Assembly: GCF_030269685.1 (NCBI RefSeq)
Contig: NZ_BSTT01000009.1
Span: 124,001-188,000, forward strand
Direction of reading: 5' to 3'
Source: Actinomycetospora sp. NBRC 106378
Lineage (GTDB): Bacteria > Actinomycetota > Actinomycetes > Mycobacteriales > Pseudonocardiaceae
DNA length: 64,000 nt
Part shown: one piece after another, positions 8,484 through 16,413 of the stretch
How the letters are laid out: each line of letters starts with the position of its first letter
Numbering within the stretch: the stretch's first letter is position 1
Translations under genes and position numbers: made by a program
The notes under the pieces: generated by a model
Seen by the model: only the letters and a program-made list of their open reading frames with translations
The model's database searches: none
What the model was told of the DNA's origin: nothing

Positions 8484-9437
8484 ATGCACTCCACCCCCGC
8501 CATCGAGGTCGACGGCCTCGAGCGCTCGTTCGGCGATGTCCGGGCCGTCGACCGCATCTCCTTCACCGCCGAGAAGGGCCAGGTGCTCGGCCTGCTCGGG
8601 CCCAACGGGTCGGGCAAGACGACCACCGTCCGGATGCTCGCCACGCTGCTCCCGCCGACCGGCGGGCACGCGAGCGTCCTCGGCCACGACATCGTCACCG
8701 ACGCCCCCGCGGTGCGTGGCCGGATCGGGCTCACCGGGCAGTACGCGGCCGTCGACGAGGCCCTGACCGGCCGCGACAACCTGTACCTCATCGGCCGGCT
8801 GCTCGACCTCCCGCGCCGCGACGCGAAGGCCCGGGCCACCGCGCTGATCGACCAGTTCGGGCTCACCGAGGCCGCCGACCGCCGCGCCCGCACCTACTCG
8901 GGGGGTATGCGGCGGCGCCTCGACCTGGCCGCGAGCCTGGTCGGACGGCCCGAGGTGCTGTTCCTCGACGAACCGACCACCGGGCTCGACCCGCACCACC
9001 GCAACGAGGTCTGGGACGCGGTCCGGACCCTCGCCGACGACGGCGTCACGGTCCTGCTCACCACCCAGTACCTCGAGGAGGCCGACCAGCTCGCCCACGA
9101 CCTCGTCGTCCTCGACCGCGGCCTCGTCATCGCCTCCGGCACGGCGGCCGAACTGAAGTCGCGGGCCGGTGGCCGGCGGCTGCACGTCCGCCCGGAGCGG
9201 CCGGACGAGGCGGCGCTGGTCGCGGCCATCGTCGCCTCCGACGTCGGGCGGGAGCCGACGATCGCGCCCTCCGGCGAGGTCGTCGTCGGCACCCCGGACC
9301 CGCTCGCGCTGCGTCGCGTCGAGGAGCGGCTGGCCGTCGCCGACATCGCGGTCGCCGAGATCGGCCTGCGCCTGCCCAGCCTCGACGACGTCTTCCTCTC
9401 CCTCACCGGCCGCGCCACCGCAGGAGCCACCGCATGA
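8484..9437 (+). CDS. ABC exporter ATP-binding protein (DrrA type)
   Basis: A 317-aa ATPase with Walker A GPNGSGKTT (39-47), signature YSGGM near 138 and Walker B VLFLDEPTTGLDP near 158. The Q-loop reads GLTGQYAAVDE, the hallmark of the DrrA/daunorubicin-resistance subfamily, and the extra C-terminal domain ends in LPSLDDVFLSLTG. With the membrane partner at 9434 it should export a drug, lipid or self-made compound; the substrate is unknown. The ATG at 8484 starts the family's conserved AIEVDGL segment. The gene overlaps the permease by 4 nt. Confidence 0.93.
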   Translation: MHSTPAIEVDGLERSFGDVRAVDRISFTAEKGQVLGLLGPNGSGKTTTVRMLATLLPPTGGHASVLGHDIVTDAPAVRGRIGLTGQYAAVDEALTGRDNLYLIGRLLDLPRRDAKARATALIDQFGLTEAADRRARTYSGGMRRRLDLAASLVGRPEVLFLDEPTTGLDPHHRNEVWDAVRTLADDGVTVLLTTQYLEEADQLAHDLVVLDRGLVIASGTAAELKSRAGGRRLHVRPERPDEAALVAAIVASDVGREPTIAPSGEVVVGTPDPLALRRVEERLAVADIAVAEIGLRLPSLDDVFLSLTGRATAGATA

Positions 9438-10252
9438 CCGCCACCCTCGAACCGACCACCTCCGTCGTCGGAACAGCGCCTTCCCGACGACGGGTGCCCT
9501 CGACCCTGCGCCACGGCCTGTCCCTCGCGCGGCGCGGGATCGTGAAGACGATCCACTCGCCGGAGGCGCTGATCGACGTGACGCTGCAGCCGGTCATCTT
9601 CCTGCTGCTGTTCGTCTACGTCTTCGGCGGTGCGATCGCCGGCAACAGCAGCGCCTACCTGCACTTCGCGCTGCCCGGCGTCCTGCTCCAGACCGTCGTG
9701 TTCGCCTCGGCGGGCACCGGGGTGGGGCTCGCCGAGGACCTCAAGACCGGGATCTTCGACCGGTTCCGCAGCCTGCCCATCTCCCGGGCGGCCCCGCTGC
9801 TCGGGGCGATCGGCGCGGACCTGGTCCGCTACCTGACGGCGGGCGTGATCATGCTGGTCTTCGGGTTCGCCCTCGGCTACCGCACGGTCGCCTCCCCGCT
9901 CGCGGTGCTCGCCGCGTTCGGGCTGGTCCTCGCGTTCGCGTTCGCCCTGTGCTGGGTGTTCACGGCGTTGGCGATGGTCGTGCGGGAGCCGCGGTCGGTG
10001 CAGGGGCTGTCGGCGACGATCATGCTGCCGCTGACGTTCGCCAGCTCGGTGTTCGTCCCGACGGCGACGATGCCCGGCTGGCTGCAGGGGTTCGTCGCGA
10101 TCAACCCGGTGTCGCGGTCGGCCGACGCGGTGCGGGCGCTGCTCGACGGCGCTCCGGCCGGGGGAGCGGCGGCGATCTCGCTGCTGACGTCCGCCGTCGT
10201 CGTCGTGATCTTCGCGCCACTGGCCGTCGCGCTGTACCGGCGCCGCACCTGA
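9434..10252 (+). CDS. ABC-2 type exporter permease (DrrB type)
   Basis: A 272-aa membrane protein of the ABC-2 family with about six transmembrane helices. Typical DrrB features are QPVIFLLLFVYVFGGAI early, FRSLPISRAAPL in the middle, and PLTFASSVFVPTATMPGWLQ with the following INPVS. It is translationally coupled to the ATPase through an ATGA overlap, and the two form a half-size exporter pair. The gene ends 6 bp before a large inverted repeat. Confidence 0.93.
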   Translation: MTATLEPTTSVVGTAPSRRRVPSTLRHGLSLARRGIVKTIHSPEALIDVTLQPVIFLLLFVYVFGGAIAGNSSAYLHFALPGVLLQTVVFASAGTGVGLAEDLKTGIFDRFRSLPISRAAPLLGAIGADLVRYLTAGVIMLVFGFALGYRTVASPLAVLAAFGLVLAFAFALCWVFTALAMVVREPRSVQGLSATIMLPLTFASSVFVPTATMPGWLQGFVAINPVSRSADAVRALLDGAPAGGAAAISLLTSAVVVVIFAPLAVALYRRRT

Positions 10253-10258
10253 TCCGCG

Positions 10259-10350
10259 CGGCGCGCACACATTCTGGAGAGGCCGGCGGTCGATGCTGCG
10301 GACCCCTACGCGGGACGCACACACCGCCGGCCCGATGTGCGCGCGACGCG
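10259..10350. terminator. Large inverted repeat between convergent genes
   Basis: GGCCGGCGG and CCGCCGGCC form the core stem, and outer GCGCGCACA/TGTGCGCGC sequences flank it imperfectly. It lies between the converging permease and VOC genes and probably works as a bidirectional terminator. There is no U-tract, as in most GC-rich actinobacterial terminators. Confidence 0.5.
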
Positions 10351-10403
10351 CAGGGGCCGCCGGAGTTCAGGCGTCGCAGCCCGAGAGGGTGTGCGGGACG
10401 CGC

Positions 10404-10838
10404 TCAGCCGGCGACCGGGTGGGAGCCGTCGGCGGCCTTCGGGACGAGCACCTCGCCCTCGAGGCCGTCGGGGTCGCGGAAGAACATGCTCCAGGCCGCG
10501 CCGAAGTCGCTGACGGTCCCGTCGGAGGCGCCGTGGGCGACGAGCCGCTCCCGGATCGTCGCGAACGTGGCGTAGGACGACGCGCGCAGCCCGAGGTGGT
10601 CGAGGCGGCCGCGGTGCCACATCGGGGTCTGGCGGTCGGCCTCGTCGCTGCTCGGGATCGTGAAGACGTTGAGCTCGGTGTGCGGCCCGATCCGCATCAC
10701 CGTCATCGTCTCCTCCCCGTCCTGCCCGTGCCGCTCGGTCGGGCCGATCTCGGCGTCGAAGACGGCGGCGTAGAACGACCCGAGGCGGGCCGGGTCGTGG
10801 GTGAGGCAGGCGACGTGGTCGACCCCGTCGAGCAGCAT
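10404..10838 (-). CDS. VOC (glyoxalase/bleomycin resistance) family protein
   Basis: A 144-aa vicinal-oxygen-chelate fold protein. It starts with VDHVACLTHDPARLGSFY, has RLDHLGLRA at the start of the second beta-alpha unit, and ends in FRDPDGLEGEVLVP, which carries the conserved metal-ligand Glu. Such proteins include isomerases, dioxygenases and drug-binding proteins; the exact activity cannot be read. The ATG at 10838 has GAGGGGATGAGG just upstream. It may be co-transcribed with the AfsR-like regulator upstream of it, 81 bp away on the same strand. Confidence 0.83.
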   Translation of the reverse strand: MLLDGVDHVACLTHDPARLGSFYAAVFDAEIGPTERHGQDGEETMTVMRIGPHTELNVFTIPSSDEADRQTPMWHRGRLDHLGLRASSYATFATIRERLVAHGASDGTVSDFGAAWSMFFRDPDGLEGEVLVPKAADGSHPVAG

Positions 10839-10919
10839 GTCCTCATCCCCTCGTCGGCGGAACACGGGCACGGTACCGAGCCTGAGGAGCCGGGTCTTCT
10901 CGTGGCGCGAGGGTTCCCC

Positions 10920-13900
10920 TCACGCACGAGGAGTGAAGCCGCAGGCCGTCATGGTCGCGACGACGTCCGGGTCGCCCAGGTGCAGCGCCCCGCGCCGGGC
11001 GACGGCCTCCGCGAGCAGGTCGGCGGCCCGGGCGGGGTCGCCCTCGGCCAGCGCCAGCCGGGCCGCGGTCTCGGCGACCTGCCCGCGGACCGGGCCGTCC
11101 CTCGCCTCCTCGGCGGCGCGGCGGGCGGCGTCGACCTCCACGCGGGCCTCGTCGAGCCGGCCGAGATCGATCAGGGTGGCCGCGGTGATGCCGTGGACGA
11201 CGGCCTCCCGCTGGGCGCGGCCCGGGCCGAGTCCGTCGCCCGACGACACCGGGTGTGCGTGCAACGTGGCGAGCGCCCGCTGCGGGTCCCCGAGGCGGCG
11301 GTCGACGTCGGCGCCGCCCCACGCGAGCCAGGCGGCGGTGCTCGGGTCCTGGGAGCCCCGCGCGGCCTCGTCGGCCCGCCGCAGCTGCTCGCGGGCCACC
11401 GCCGCATCGCCCTCGCGGGCCGCGAGCGCGGCGAGCCGGAGGCGGTACTGCGGGACGTCGTCGGCGTTGTCCAGCTCCGCCGCGAGCGCGATCGCCGTCG
11501 TGAACGTCCGGCGGGCGGCGTCCCGGTCCCCGGCGAGGTCCTCGAGCTCGCCGAGCGAGAAGGTCGTCATCCCGAGCCCGAACCGGTCGCCGAGCGCCGC
11601 GAACCCCTCGTGCGCCGCGCGCAGGCACCGGCGCTGGCCGTCGAGGTCGCCGGCGTTCTCGGCGTGCACCGCCGCGATCTGGGCCGCGGCCGCCCGCAGC
11701 CACGGGTCGTCGGCGGTCGCGACGAGGTCGAGCAGCCCGGACCGGTCGTCGTCGAGGAACGCCCGGGCCGTCGGCGCGTGCAGCGCGACCACCGGGTGCC
11801 ACGGCCGGGGTAGCCCCGGGAGCATCGCGAGGACGGCGGCGGACTCGGCCCGGACGTCGGTGCCGGGGACGATCACGGCCCGCAGCACGGTGTGCAGCGA
11901 CGCGTTGAGCGCGACGTCCGTCCCCGTCGCGGGAACCGGGAGCGCGAAGAGCGCCTCCGCCCACCGGATGAGGCTCGCCATGTCGCCGCGGACCACCCAG
12001 CTCCACGTGAGTGCCGCGAGCAGGCGGTGGCCCCCGACCGCGTCCCCGGCGTCGATCAGCCGTTCGAGGGCCCGCACCGCCTCGCCGTCGACCTCCCGCA
12101 CGACGGCGAGCGCCTCGAGCTGCCGGCCGCCGCGCAGGCACGGCTCCACGGGTTCCAGGACGCCCAGCACCCATGCGGCGTGCGCGGCGAACACGGCGTC
12201 GCGCTCGCCCGAGGCCTCCAGCCGGGCCAGGGCGTACTCGCGGATCGTCTCGAGCATGCGGTACCGCGTCGGCTCGCCCGGCGCCGCGACGACCAGGGAC
12301 TTCTCCACGAGCTGCCCGAGGAGATCGAACGCCTCCTCGCCGCACACCGCCTCCACGGCGCGGACGTCGACCGCGCCGGCGAAGGCCCCGAACCGGGCGG
12401 CGGCCCGGCGTTCGGCGTCGGTCAGCAGGTCCCAGCTCCAGTCCACCACCGCCCGCAGCGTCTGGTGGCGGGGCAGCGCGGTCCGCGCCCCCGTCGTCAG
12501 GAGCCGGAAGCGGTCGGCCAGGCGCTCGGCGATCTCGGCGGGTTCGAGGCTCCGGACGCGCGCGGCGGCGAGCTCGATCGGCAGCGGCTGGCCGTCGAGG
12601 CGCCGGCAGATCTCGCGCACGCTCGACTCCTGGCCGTTCGCCTCGAACCCCGGCCGCACGGCGGCGGCCCGCTCGACGAACAGCTCGACGGCGTGCCCGT
12701 CGTCGAGCGCGCCCAGCGGGTGGAGCACCTCGCCGGGCACCCCCAGCGGCTCGCGGCTGGTGGCGAGGACGACGAGCCCGGGCACGGCGGCGAGCAGCTC
12801 GTGGGCGAGCGTCGCCGCGGCGTCGACCAGGTGCTCGCAGTTGTCGAGCACCAGGACCGTCTCCCGGCCGCCGAGCGCAGCGCGCAACCGGGGCAGCACG
12901 CCGTCCGGCGCGACGGGTTCGCCGAGGGCGAGCTCCGGGCCGCCGACCGCGTGCAGCACGGTCGGGGCGACCTGGTCGTCGCCCGTCAGCGCGGCCAGCT
13001 CCGCCACCGCGACCCGGCGGGCGTCGTCGCGCACCGCCTCCGTCACCAACCGCGTCTTCCCCGCTCCACCCGGCCCGGTGACCGTGACCAGTCGCGCGCT
13101 CGTGGCGAGCGCCCGCAGGCGGGCGAGGTCGTCGGCACGCCCGACGAAGGAGGTCAGGGCGCGCGGTCGCGCCCGTCCGGACCCCCGGTCGAGCACGCCG
13201 ACCGGGGGTGCGGGGGCAGCCGGCGCGTCCTGCAGGAGCTCGGTGCGGGCCCGCGCGAGCTCCGGACCGGGGTCGACGCCGAGCTCCTCGGCGAGGGCGC
13301 CGCGGGTGCGGTCGAGCGCGGCGAGGGCATCGGCGCGACGGCCGCCCGCGTGGAGCCCGCGGGCCAGGGCGACGGCGCTGGTCTCGCGGAGCGGGTCGGC
13401 CGCGAGGATCGCGACGAGGGTGTCGCGCCCGGCGTCGGGGCGGCCGACGGCGAGGCCACGCGCGGCGAGGTCCTCCGCGGCGGCGGCGCGGGCGTCGGTG
13501 AGACGCGCGGCGGCCGGGCGCGCGAACGGGAGGTCCTGCACGCCGCCCAGGACCGGGTCCTGCCACAGGTCGAGCGCCTCGGTCAGGACGGCGCAGGCGC
13601 GCCCGTCGTCGAGCTCGGCGCGTGCGGTGCGGCGCAGGCCCGCGAACCGGAGGGCGTCCACCTCGTCCGGTGCGACGTCGAGGACGTAGCCGCCGGCGGA
13701 CGACCGGACCCGCTCCGCCCCGAGCGCCCGGCGCAGGCGCGACGCGAGCGACTGCAGGGCGTTCGCCGTCGACGGCGGGTCCTCGCCCCACAGCGCGTCG
13801 ACCAGCGTGGCCGCGTCCACCGGACGGCCGGCGTCGAGCGCGAGCCGCGCCAGCAACCCGCGCAACCGCGGGCCGGCGGGCAGCAGCTCACGCCCGTCGT

Positions 13901-13940
13901 CGTCGGCCACCGAGACGGGGCCGAGCAGGCGGATGGGCAC
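10920..13940 (-). CDS. AfsR/SARP-like BTAD-NB-ARC transcriptional regulator
   Basis: A 1006-aa regulator. The N-terminal winged helix (RLLGPVSV, then LRGLLARLAL and VDALWGEDPP) is followed by a BTAD domain (about 90-240), an NB-ARC ATPase with Walker A TGPGGAGKTR near 288-297 and LVLDNCEHLVDAA, and a long alpha-helical TPR-like tail. This layout is shared with AfsR-type proteins that switch secondary metabolism genes in response to a ligand or phosphorylation. The GTG at 13940 begins the conserved VPIRLLG. Its stop codon falls in a family E repeat fragment. It lies directly downstream of the flavoprotein gene of the Nit1C-like cluster but is separated from it by a strong hairpin, so a regulatory link is only possible. 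Confidence 0.9.
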   Translation of the reverse strand: MPIRLLGPVSVADDDGRELLPAGPRLRGLLARLALDAGRPVDAATLVDALWGEDPPSTANALQSLASRLRRALGAERVRSSAGGYVLDVAPDEVDALRFAGLRRTARAELDDGRACAVLTEALDLWQDPVLGGVQDLPFARPAAARLTDARAAAAEDLAARGLAVGRPDAGRDTLVAILAADPLRETSAVALARGLHAGGRRADALAALDRTRGALAEELGVDPGPELARARTELLQDAPAAPAPPVGVLDRGSGRARPRALTSFVGRADDLARLRALATSARLVTVTGPGGAGKTRLVTEAVRDDARRVAVAELAALTGDDQVAPTVLHAVGGPELALGEPVAPDGVLPRLRAALGGRETVLVLDNCEHLVDAAATLAHELLAAVPGLVVLATSREPLGVPGEVLHPLGALDDGHAVELFVERAAAVRPGFEANGQESSVREICRRLDGQPLPIELAAARVRSLEPAEIAERLADRFRLLTTGARTALPRHQTLRAVVDWSWDLLTDAERRAAARFGAFAGAVDVRAVEAVCGEEAFDLLGQLVEKSLVVAAPGEPTRYRMLETIREYALARLEASGERDAVFAAHAAWVLGVLEPVEPCLRGGRQLEALAVVREVDGEAVRALERLIDAGDAVGGHRLLAALTWSWVVRGDMASLIRWAEALFALPVPATGTDVALNASLHTVLRAVIVPGTDVRAESAAVLAMLPGLPRPWHPVVALHAPTARAFLDDDRSGLLDLVATADDPWLRAAAAQIAAVHAENAGDLDGQRRCLRAAHEGFAALGDRFGLGMTTFSLGELEDLAGDRDAARRTFTTAIALAAELDNADDVPQYRLRLAALAAREGDAAVAREQLRRADEAARGSQDPSTAAWLAWGGADVDRRLGDPQRALATLHAHPVSSGDGLGPGRAQREAVVHGITAATLIDLGRLDEARVEVDAARRAAEEARDGPVRGQVAETAARLALAEGDPARAADLLAEAVARRGALHLGDPDVVATMTACGFTPRA

Positions 13941-13981
13941 GGGATCATTGTGCCGCCGCCCGACCGCGGGAGCCCGGAACA

Positions 13982-14031
13982 CACGAACGGGCCGTTCGTC
14001 ACCGGAGACGGTGACGAACGGCCCGTTCGTG
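13982..14031. terminator. Perfect 23-bp hairpin (family D)
   Basis: Arms 13982-14004 and 14009-14031 are exact reverse complements with a GAGA loop. It sits 14 bp past the stop of the flavoprotein gene and should terminate that transcript before the AfsR-like gene. The arm core ACGAACG..CCGTTCGT recurs at 24845-24900. Confidence 0.75.
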
Positions 14032-14045
14032 CGGAGAGAGCAGCG

Positions 14046-15410
14046 TCAGGAACCCAGCGCCAGCACGTTGCAGACGTCGCCGCGGCCGCCGGAGCTGGTC
14101 AGCCCGCGCTGCGAGCGGATGCGCTCGGCGAGGTAGCGGGCGTCGTCGCCCACCCCGGAGAACCGGCCCGAACCCCAGGTCCACTGCCAGGGCAGGCCGA
14201 GGAAGTAGAGCCCGGGCGCACTCGTGACGCCGCGCTGGTGGCCCGGCGCGCCACGGCCGGAGAACACCGGGACGTCGACCCACGCGAAGTTCTGCCGGAA
14301 GCCGATGCACCAGACGACGCTCGTGATGCCCGAGGAGGCGAGCTCGAGCGTCGTCGGGTCGGTCTCGGACCGCCAGACCGGGGTGTAGCGCTCCTCGACC
14401 GGGGCGTCGAGCTGCCGGTCGGCGATGTACTTGTCGATCGTGTCCTTGATCGACTCGGACACCTCGTCGGCGTGGTCGAGGCGCTCGGTGAGGTCGGGGT
14501 TGAAGTGCAGGACGCCGTCGCGGTGGTCGGTCATCAGCCCGTAGAGCCGCATCCCGTCGCGGGCGTGGGCGCGCAGGTCGATGTCGCGCCCGCCGTCGCG
14601 GCCGGTCACGTAGTGGTTGGCCTGCGCCCGGACCGCCTCCCGGCGCGGGTGCTCGGTGACGGGCATCCGGTAGTAGCCCATCTCGTCGAGCCAGTCGGTC
14701 ACGTCGCGGCCGCGGTAGAAGCGCGCCACGCGCGGGGCGTCACCGACGACGAGGTGGACCGTGCGGCCCTCGAGGTGCAGGTCCTCGGCGATCTGCGCCC
14801 CGGACTGCCCGGAGCCGACGACGAGCACCTCGCCGGGCGGCAGCTGCGCCCCGCTCTTGTAGTCCTGCGACTGGACCTGGGTGATCCCCTCCGGCAGCGG
14901 CTGGGACAGCGGCGGGGTGATCGGGGTGTGGTAACCGCCGGTGGCGACGACGACCTGGTCGGCCGTGCACTCACCGGCGGTCGTCGCGAGGTGGTAGGTG
15001 CCGTGGTCGTCGCGGGAGAGCCGCGTGACCCCGACCCCCTCGAGCAGCGGCGGCTCCACGAACGTCCGGTAGGCCTCCAGGTACTCGACGATCTGCGAGC
15101 GCACCATGAACCCGTGCGGGTCGGTGCCCCCGAAGCCGCGGCCCTGCTCGTCGAGGCCGTAGGGGAAGTCGGGCAGGTTGCACTGCCAGTTCGGGGTCAC
15201 CAGGCAGAAGGTGTCCCAGCGGTAGGTCTTCCACGAGTGCGCGACCTCGTCGCGCTCGAGCACGAGGTGGTCGACGCCCGCCCGCTGCAGGCACCGGCTC
15301 ATCGACAGGCCGGCCTGGCCGCCGCCGATGACGATCACGGGGCGGTGGACTCCGGTGAGGTCGCTCGGGACGTCCGGGCGGCCGCGGGTGGGAAGCGGCG
15401 TGACGGTCAT
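14046..15410 (-). CDS. MSMEG_0569-type flavin-dependent oxidoreductase of the Nit1C-like cluster
   Basis: A 454-aa flavoprotein of the FMO/CzcO-like group. The FAD Rossmann motif VIGGGQAG is near 27-34 and a second nucleotide motif VVGSGQSG near 197-204, so NAD(P)H-dependent oxidation is likely. Conserved segments WDTFCLVTPNW and GFRQNFAWV are present. It is the only member of the cluster on the minus strand, divergent from the Sll0783-like gene, as NitH-type proteins accompany the same set in other bacteria. The substrate is unknown. The ATG start is the only one near the conserved N-terminus. Confidence 0.87.
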   Translation of the reverse strand: MTVTPLPTRGRPDVPSDLTGVHRPVIVIGGGQAGLSMSRCLQRAGVDHLVLERDEVAHSWKTYRWDTFCLVTPNWQCNLPDFPYGLDEQGRGFGGTDPHGFMVRSQIVEYLEAYRTFVEPPLLEGVGVTRLSRDDHGTYHLATTAGECTADQVVVATGGYHTPITPPLSQPLPEGITQVQSQDYKSGAQLPPGEVLVVGSGQSGAQIAEDLHLEGRTVHLVVGDAPRVARFYRGRDVTDWLDEMGYYRMPVTEHPRREAVRAQANHYVTGRDGGRDIDLRAHARDGMRLYGLMTDHRDGVLHFNPDLTERLDHADEVSESIKDTIDKYIADRQLDAPVEERYTPVWRSETDPTTLELASSGITSVVWCIGFRQNFAWVDVPVFSGRGAPGHQRGVTSAPGLYFLGLPWQWTWGSGRFSGVGDDARYLAERIRSQRGLTSSGGRGDVCNVLALGS

Positions 15411-15807
15411 GGCCGGGGAGTTCCTTCCGGAGCGCGAGTGCGAATGAGCGCAGAGTTCGCCCGCGGTGTTTCCGAATGGTTGCGTGCGGAGGGCCGCCGT
15501 ATTTCGGAATGTTTCGCAACACGCACGTCACGAACGGCCCGACCGGTGACGTCTTCGTAGTCACGTGGAAATGACCGGGAAACAGGCGGTTGGTGTGCTC
15601 TGGCAGCACGACGTCCGGGACAGCGACGACCCGGTCCCGTAGTCCCGGTCCGATCGTCACCAGGGGGTCATCGTGCCCGGCTTCTGGGCGACGGTGCGGC
15701 AGAAGGTGACCGGAAAGTCCGCGGGCAGCCCCGCGGCGGCTCCGGACACCGCTCCACCGGCGTCACCCGAGATCGCTCCGCCCACCGCAGATTCGAAGGA
15801 GAACGGC
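15411..15807. promoter_or_regulatory. Divergent control region of the Nit1C-like cluster
   Basis: 397 bp between the flavoprotein ATG and the Sll0783-like ATG. The stretch 15465-15525 is clearly less GC-rich than the surroundings and contains TTCCGAA and TTTCGGAA in opposite orientation, about 26 bp apart. At 15546-15583 GTGAC, GTAGT, GAAAT and GAAAC follow one another in an 11-bp register, which weakly resembles GlnR boxes. An in-frame GTG at 15673 could extend the downstream protein by 45 residues, but they are low-complexity and the ribosome site favours 15808. Confidence 0.45.
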
Positions 15808-16326
15808 ATGACCACGGCCGAACTGTCCGACGTCGAGCAGAAGAGCCTCGAGGAGATCCCGCACCCCTCCCTGCCGGAGGGCTCCAGCATCTACGGCGGC
15901 ACCAAGGTCTTCCCCGACCTGCAGGCCGAGGGTGGCGAGACCTACTTCACCCTCGTCCACGGCATCGCCCACGAGTCCTCGGTCAGCTTCGTCGCGGTCC
16001 TGCAGGCCACGCGGGCGCTGCGCAAGGGCTTCGAGTCGGCCATGTACTTCTACGGCCCCGGTTCGCTGAACTGCCTCGCCACCCGCGGGTTCCCGACCAC
16101 GGGCACCTCGGCCTTCCCCGGCGAGCACAACATCAACGACCAGCTGAAGACGTTCATGTCCGAGGGCGGCAAGGTGTTCTGCTGCCGCTTCGGGCTCTCG
16201 CTGCACGGTGCCCGCGAGGAGGACCTCATCGAGGGGATCATCCCGACGCACCCGCTCGACGTCCAGGACGCGCTCATCTACTACGCGCGCAAGGGCGCCA
16301 TCATCAACTCGACCTACCAGCTCTAG
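15808..16326 (+). CDS. MSMEG_0572/Sll0783 family nitrogen-starvation response protein
   Basis: A 172-aa protein of the Sll0783/MSMEG_0572 family. Characteristic segments are SSIYGGTKVFPDL, YFTLVHGIAHESSVSFVA, SLNCLATRGFP and FCCRFGLSLHGA; three Cys are conserved in position. No reaction is known. The Synechocystis member is needed for normal polyhydroxybutyrate build-up under nitrogen starvation, and a relative belongs to the Nit1C cluster linked to cyanide assimilation. AAGGAG lies 8 nt before the ATG at 15808, fixing the start. A 21-bp hairpin follows the stop immediately. Confidence 0.93.
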   Translation: MTTAELSDVEQKSLEEIPHPSLPEGSSIYGGTKVFPDLQAEGGETYFTLVHGIAHESSVSFVAVLQATRALRKGFESAMYFYGPGSLNCLATRGFPTTGTSAFPGEHNINDQLKTFMSEGGKVFCCRFGLSLHGAREEDLIEGIIPTHPLDVQDALIYYARKGAIINSTYQL

Positions 16327-16336
16327 GTGCCTCCGG

Positions 16337-16382
16337 CAGGTGAGCACTAATCCGTGCTCAGGCACGGATTAGTGCTCACCTG
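16337..16382. terminator. Perfect 21-bp hairpin inside the Nit1C-like cluster
   Basis: Arms 16337-16357 and 16362-16382 are exact reverse complements around a TCAG loop. It starts 11 bp after the Sll0783-like stop and ends 32 bp before the radical SAM start. It may terminate or attenuate transcription, so the first protein would be made in excess over the rest. Confidence 0.7.
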
Positions 16383-16413
16383 CGGCCCGCCGCACATCGA
16401 GGAGGTCCCCGCG

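Noticed and set aside
15673-15807. 45-residue N-terminal extension of the Sll0783-like protein from GTG 15673
   Set aside because: The extension is Pro/Ala-rich and unlike the family, and AAGGAG is placed for the ATG at 15808.
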